Origin: an uncultured Roseobacter sp.
Lineage (GTDB): Bacteria; Pseudomonadota; Alphaproteobacteria; Rhodobacterales; Rhodobacteraceae
Direction: 5' to 3'
Assembly: GCF_947492555.1 (NCBI RefSeq)
Contig: NZ_CANLNE010000001.1
Coordinates: 744,001 to 808,000, forward strand
DNA: 64,000 bases
Below are positions 62,076-64,000 of this stretch, piece by piece. Under the pieces are notes generated by a model. The model was not told the origin of the DNA. It saw only the letters and a program-made list of their open reading frames with translations, and made no database searches. Numbering within the stretch: position 1 is the stretch's first letter; every line of letters starts with the position of its first letter. The position numbers and the translations under genes are program-made.

Positions 62076-64000
62076 ATGTCAAAGACCTCCGTCAGGCTGG
62101 GCGTCGATATCGGCGGCACGTTTACGGATGTGGTGCTGGAGGTCGCGGATCAGTCCTTTTCCACGAAGGTCCTGACAACTTATGCCGCCCCCGAAAACGC
62201 GATCATCGAGGGCATGCATCAGGTCTGCGCCAAGGCGGGCATCTCCCCCGATCAGATCGATCAGATCATTCATGGCACCACGCTGGCCACCAATGCGCTG
62301 ATCGAAAGGCGTGGGGCAAAGACAGCGCTGATCACCACAGAAGGGTTCCGCGATGTCATTGAAATGCGCACCGAATCCCGGTTCGAACAATATGACCTGA
62401 ACCTCACGCTGCCCGAACCGTTGCTGCCACGCCAGCGCCGGTACACGTTGTCGGAACGGGTGGATGCGCGCGGCGAGGTTCTAGTCCCGCTGGACCGGTC
62501 CGAGGTGGAAACCCTGGCGGATCAGATCGGTGAGGCGGGCTATGACAGCGTCGCGGTGGGCCTGATCCATTCCTATCTCAACGACGCCCATGAGCGCATG
62601 ATCTGCGAGGTGTTGGCAGAAAAGCTGCCGGGCGTGATGGTGTCGCTGTCCTCCGAGGTCAGCCCGCAAATGCGCGAGTATGAACGTTTCAACACCACCG
62701 TGGCCAATGCCTATATCAAGCCGCTGATGAAATCCTACCTTGGCCGTCTGAAAGGCCGCCTGCGCGATGAGGGTGCAGATTGTGACATCTTTCTGATGCA
62801 TTCGGGCGGCGGCATCATCTCGCTGGAAAGTGCGGCGGAGTTCCCGGTGCGGCTGGTGGAATCCGGCCCGGCGGGTGGTGCGGTTTTTGCTGCCCATATC
62901 GCGGCGTGTTACGGGCTCGAGAAGGTGTTGAGCTTTGACATGGGTGGGACTACCGCCAAGATTTGCCTGATCAAGAACCAGACCCCGAAAACTTCGCGCG
63001 TCTTTGAGGTGGCCCGCACATATCGATTTAAAAAGGGCTCCGGCATGCCGATTTCCATCCCGGTGATCGATATGGTGGAAATCGGCGCGGGCGGCGGTTC
63101 CCTTGCGCATGTGGATGCGATGCGCCAGATTCGCGTCGGCCCCGAAAGCGCGGGGTCGGAACCGGGCCCGGCCTGTTACGGGCGCGGCGGTGAGAAACCT
63201 GCGGTGACAGATGCCGATCTGGTGTTGGGCAGGCTCGACCCGGACACATTTGCTGGCGGCACGATCCGGCTTCACAAGGATCGCGCAGAGATCGCGTTGT
63301 GCGACCAGCTTGGCGCGGACCTGGATATGGATGCCCCCACTGCCGCCTTTGGGCTGGCCGAAGTGGTCGATGAAAACATGGCCAATGCCGCCCGCGTACA
63401 TGCTGTAGAAAACGGCGAGGACCTTGGCGAATACACCATGATCGCCTTTGGCGGCGCGGCCCCTTTGCACGCGGGCAGGCTTTGCGAAAAGCTGGGCGTA
63501 GATCGGTTACTGGTCCCGCCCGGGGCGGGTGTCGGCTCGGCCATCGGATTTCTGCGCGCGCCCTTCAGTTTCGAGGCGAACCGTTCCGTCTATATGAAAT
63601 TGTCGGACTTCGACGCCACCAAAATCATGGGGCTACTGTCTGACCTCAAAACAGAGGCGGCGGGGTTTGTGCGCAGCTGCGATGCCCAGAGCGACATTCT
63701 TTGCGAGTTCAAAGTCTACATGCGCTACACTGGTCAAGGTTGGGAAATTCCCATCGTGCTCAGCGAAGCGCAGGCCATGGCACCGGATGCAGAAACCTTC
63801 AAGCACCTGTTTGAGCAAGACTATATCAAGCTTTTTGGTCGCACCGTCGCCGGTCTCGACATTGAAATCACCGTCTGGTCGGTGAATGCGACAACACCGC
63901 CCGAACCCGTTACACGCGGAGAGACCACATCGGGCACCCTGCAAGCGCCTGTTGATGCGGAGCGCCAGATGTTTGACCCGGCAAAGGCCGCGTCCCTGAC
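62076..64000 (+). CDS. Hydantoinase A/oxoprolinase family protein (N-methylhydantoinase A-like), truncated by window edge
   Basis: The start at 62076 opens a frame to the right edge, 641 codons, out of about 690 expected for HyuA. Visible are the N-terminal ASKHA-type ATP motif LGVDIGGTFTDVVLEV, HGTTLATNALIERRG, the second phosphate loop SFDMGGTTAKICLI, and GAGGGSLA. Family enzymes open hydantoin or 5-oxoproline rings with ATP, usually with a HyuB partner whose gene should lie just to the right. It follows prpE by 60 bases on the same strand. Confidence 0.87.
   Translation, partial: MSKTSVRLGVDIGGTFTDVVLEVADQSFSTKVLTTYAAPENAIIEGMHQVCAKAGISPDQIDQIIHGTTLATNALIERRGAKTALITTEGFRDVIEMRTESRFEQYDLNLTLPEPLLPRQRRYTLSERVDARGEVLVPLDRSEVETLADQIGEAGYDSVAVGLIHSYLNDAHERMICEVLAEKLPGVMVSLSSEVSPQMREYERFNTTVANAYIKPLMKSYLGRLKGRLRDEGADCDIFLMHSGGGIISLESAAEFPVRLVESGPAGGAVFAAHIAACYGLEKVLSFDMGGTTAKICLIKNQTPKTSRVFEVARTYRFKKGSGMPISIPVIDMVEIGAGGGSLAHVDAMRQIRVGPESAGSEPGPACYGRGGEKPAVTDADLVLGRLDPDTFAGGTIRLHKDRAEIALCDQLGADLDMDAPTAAFGLAEVVDENMANAARVHAVENGEDLGEYTMIAFGGAAPLHAGRLCEKLGVDRLLVPPGAGVGSAIGFLRAPFSFEANRSVYMKLSDFDATKIMGLLSDLKTEAAGFVRSCDAQSDILCEFKVYMRYTGQGWEIPIVLSEAQAMAPDAETFKHLFEQDYIKLFGRTVAGLDIEITVWSVNATTPPEPVTRGETTSGTLQAPVDAERQMFDPAKAASL

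Noticed and set aside
1-64000. CRISPR arrays, integrase or prophage modules
   Set aside because: No regularly spaced repeats, integrase, tail or capsid-like proteins were seen.

Overview
The window looks like a chromosomal segment of a marine Roseobacter-group alphaproteobacterium (Rhodobacterales). The grounds are high GC, dense gene packing with many ATGA/TGATG stop-start overlaps, and a gene mix typical of that group: glutaryl-CoA dehydrogenase, CUT1 ABC transporters, a fused E1 dehydrogenase, a malic enzyme/phosphotransacetylase fusion and Hint-domain proteins. It also carries interspersed hairpin repeats of a kind seen between genes in these genomes. No rRNA, tRNA, CRISPR array, prophage or insertion sequence was recognised. 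Species cannot be fixed from the sequence alone.

Region 1 (1-9.1 kb, mostly + strand): a partial gene end and an SlyD-like FKBP, then a catabolic run: HAD dehalogenase, alpha/beta hydrolase, serine/threonine dehydratase-like enzyme, pcaD, pcaB, MFS exporter, Zn alcohol dehydrogenase and an enolase-superfamily protein. It has two protocatechuate-branch genes but no pcaGH or pcaC. The enolase-superfamily protein lacks the expected first metal-binding Asp.

Region 2 (9.1-25.4 kb, - strand) is the most unusual part. It is a roughly 15 kb tightly packed operon-like array reading leftward from 24261: CUT1 transporter (ATPase, binding protein, two permeases), a SnoaL/NTF2-like protein, a HisD-family dehydrogenase with a full catalytic set, a two-domain SnoaL protein, an SDR, a LacI regulator inside the array, another two-domain SnoaL protein, then PPOX-like, bicupin, methyltransferase, MetE-like, RraA-like and CIA30-like proteins. 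A perfect 18-bp palindrome (24340-24357) lies between the array and a divergent, frameshifted fourth SnoaL gene. Together they suggest a LacI-controlled uptake and oxidation pathway for an unidentified polyol- or sugar-like compound.

Region 3 (25.4-37 kb): fused alpha-beta 2-oxoacid dehydrogenase E1; gcdH with a divergent LysR regulator; a small secreted cupredoxin-like protein; YedK/HMCES; UshA-type 5'-nucleotidase with a clear terminator; DUF952; pyrD; a MATE exporter; two hotdog thioesterases; and the first of two paralogous MerR regulators.

Region 4 (37.2-46.2 kb): a beta-oxidation operon behind an ACGT-rich control region: MerR, large acyl-CoA dehydrogenase, small protein, second acyl-CoA dehydrogenase, GST, thiolase, a duplicated-domain protein of unknown function, and a FadB-like multifunctional protein, closed by a strong terminator. 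Region 5 (46.2-56.2 kb): Hint protein, sulfotransferase, acyl-CoA ligase, a membrane protein resembling an M48 peptidase without its active site, an exported protein, the cdd-deoA-deoB-upp nucleoside salvage operon, and a VOC-bicupin protein. Region 6 (56.4-64 kb): maeB-type malic enzyme, three paralogous small exported proteins in a row, propionyl-CoA synthetase and a truncated hydantoinase A/oxoprolinase.

Two families of short inverted repeats are scattered through the window (7.8, 39.6, 49.6 kb; and 17.5, 27.6, 56.3 kb).
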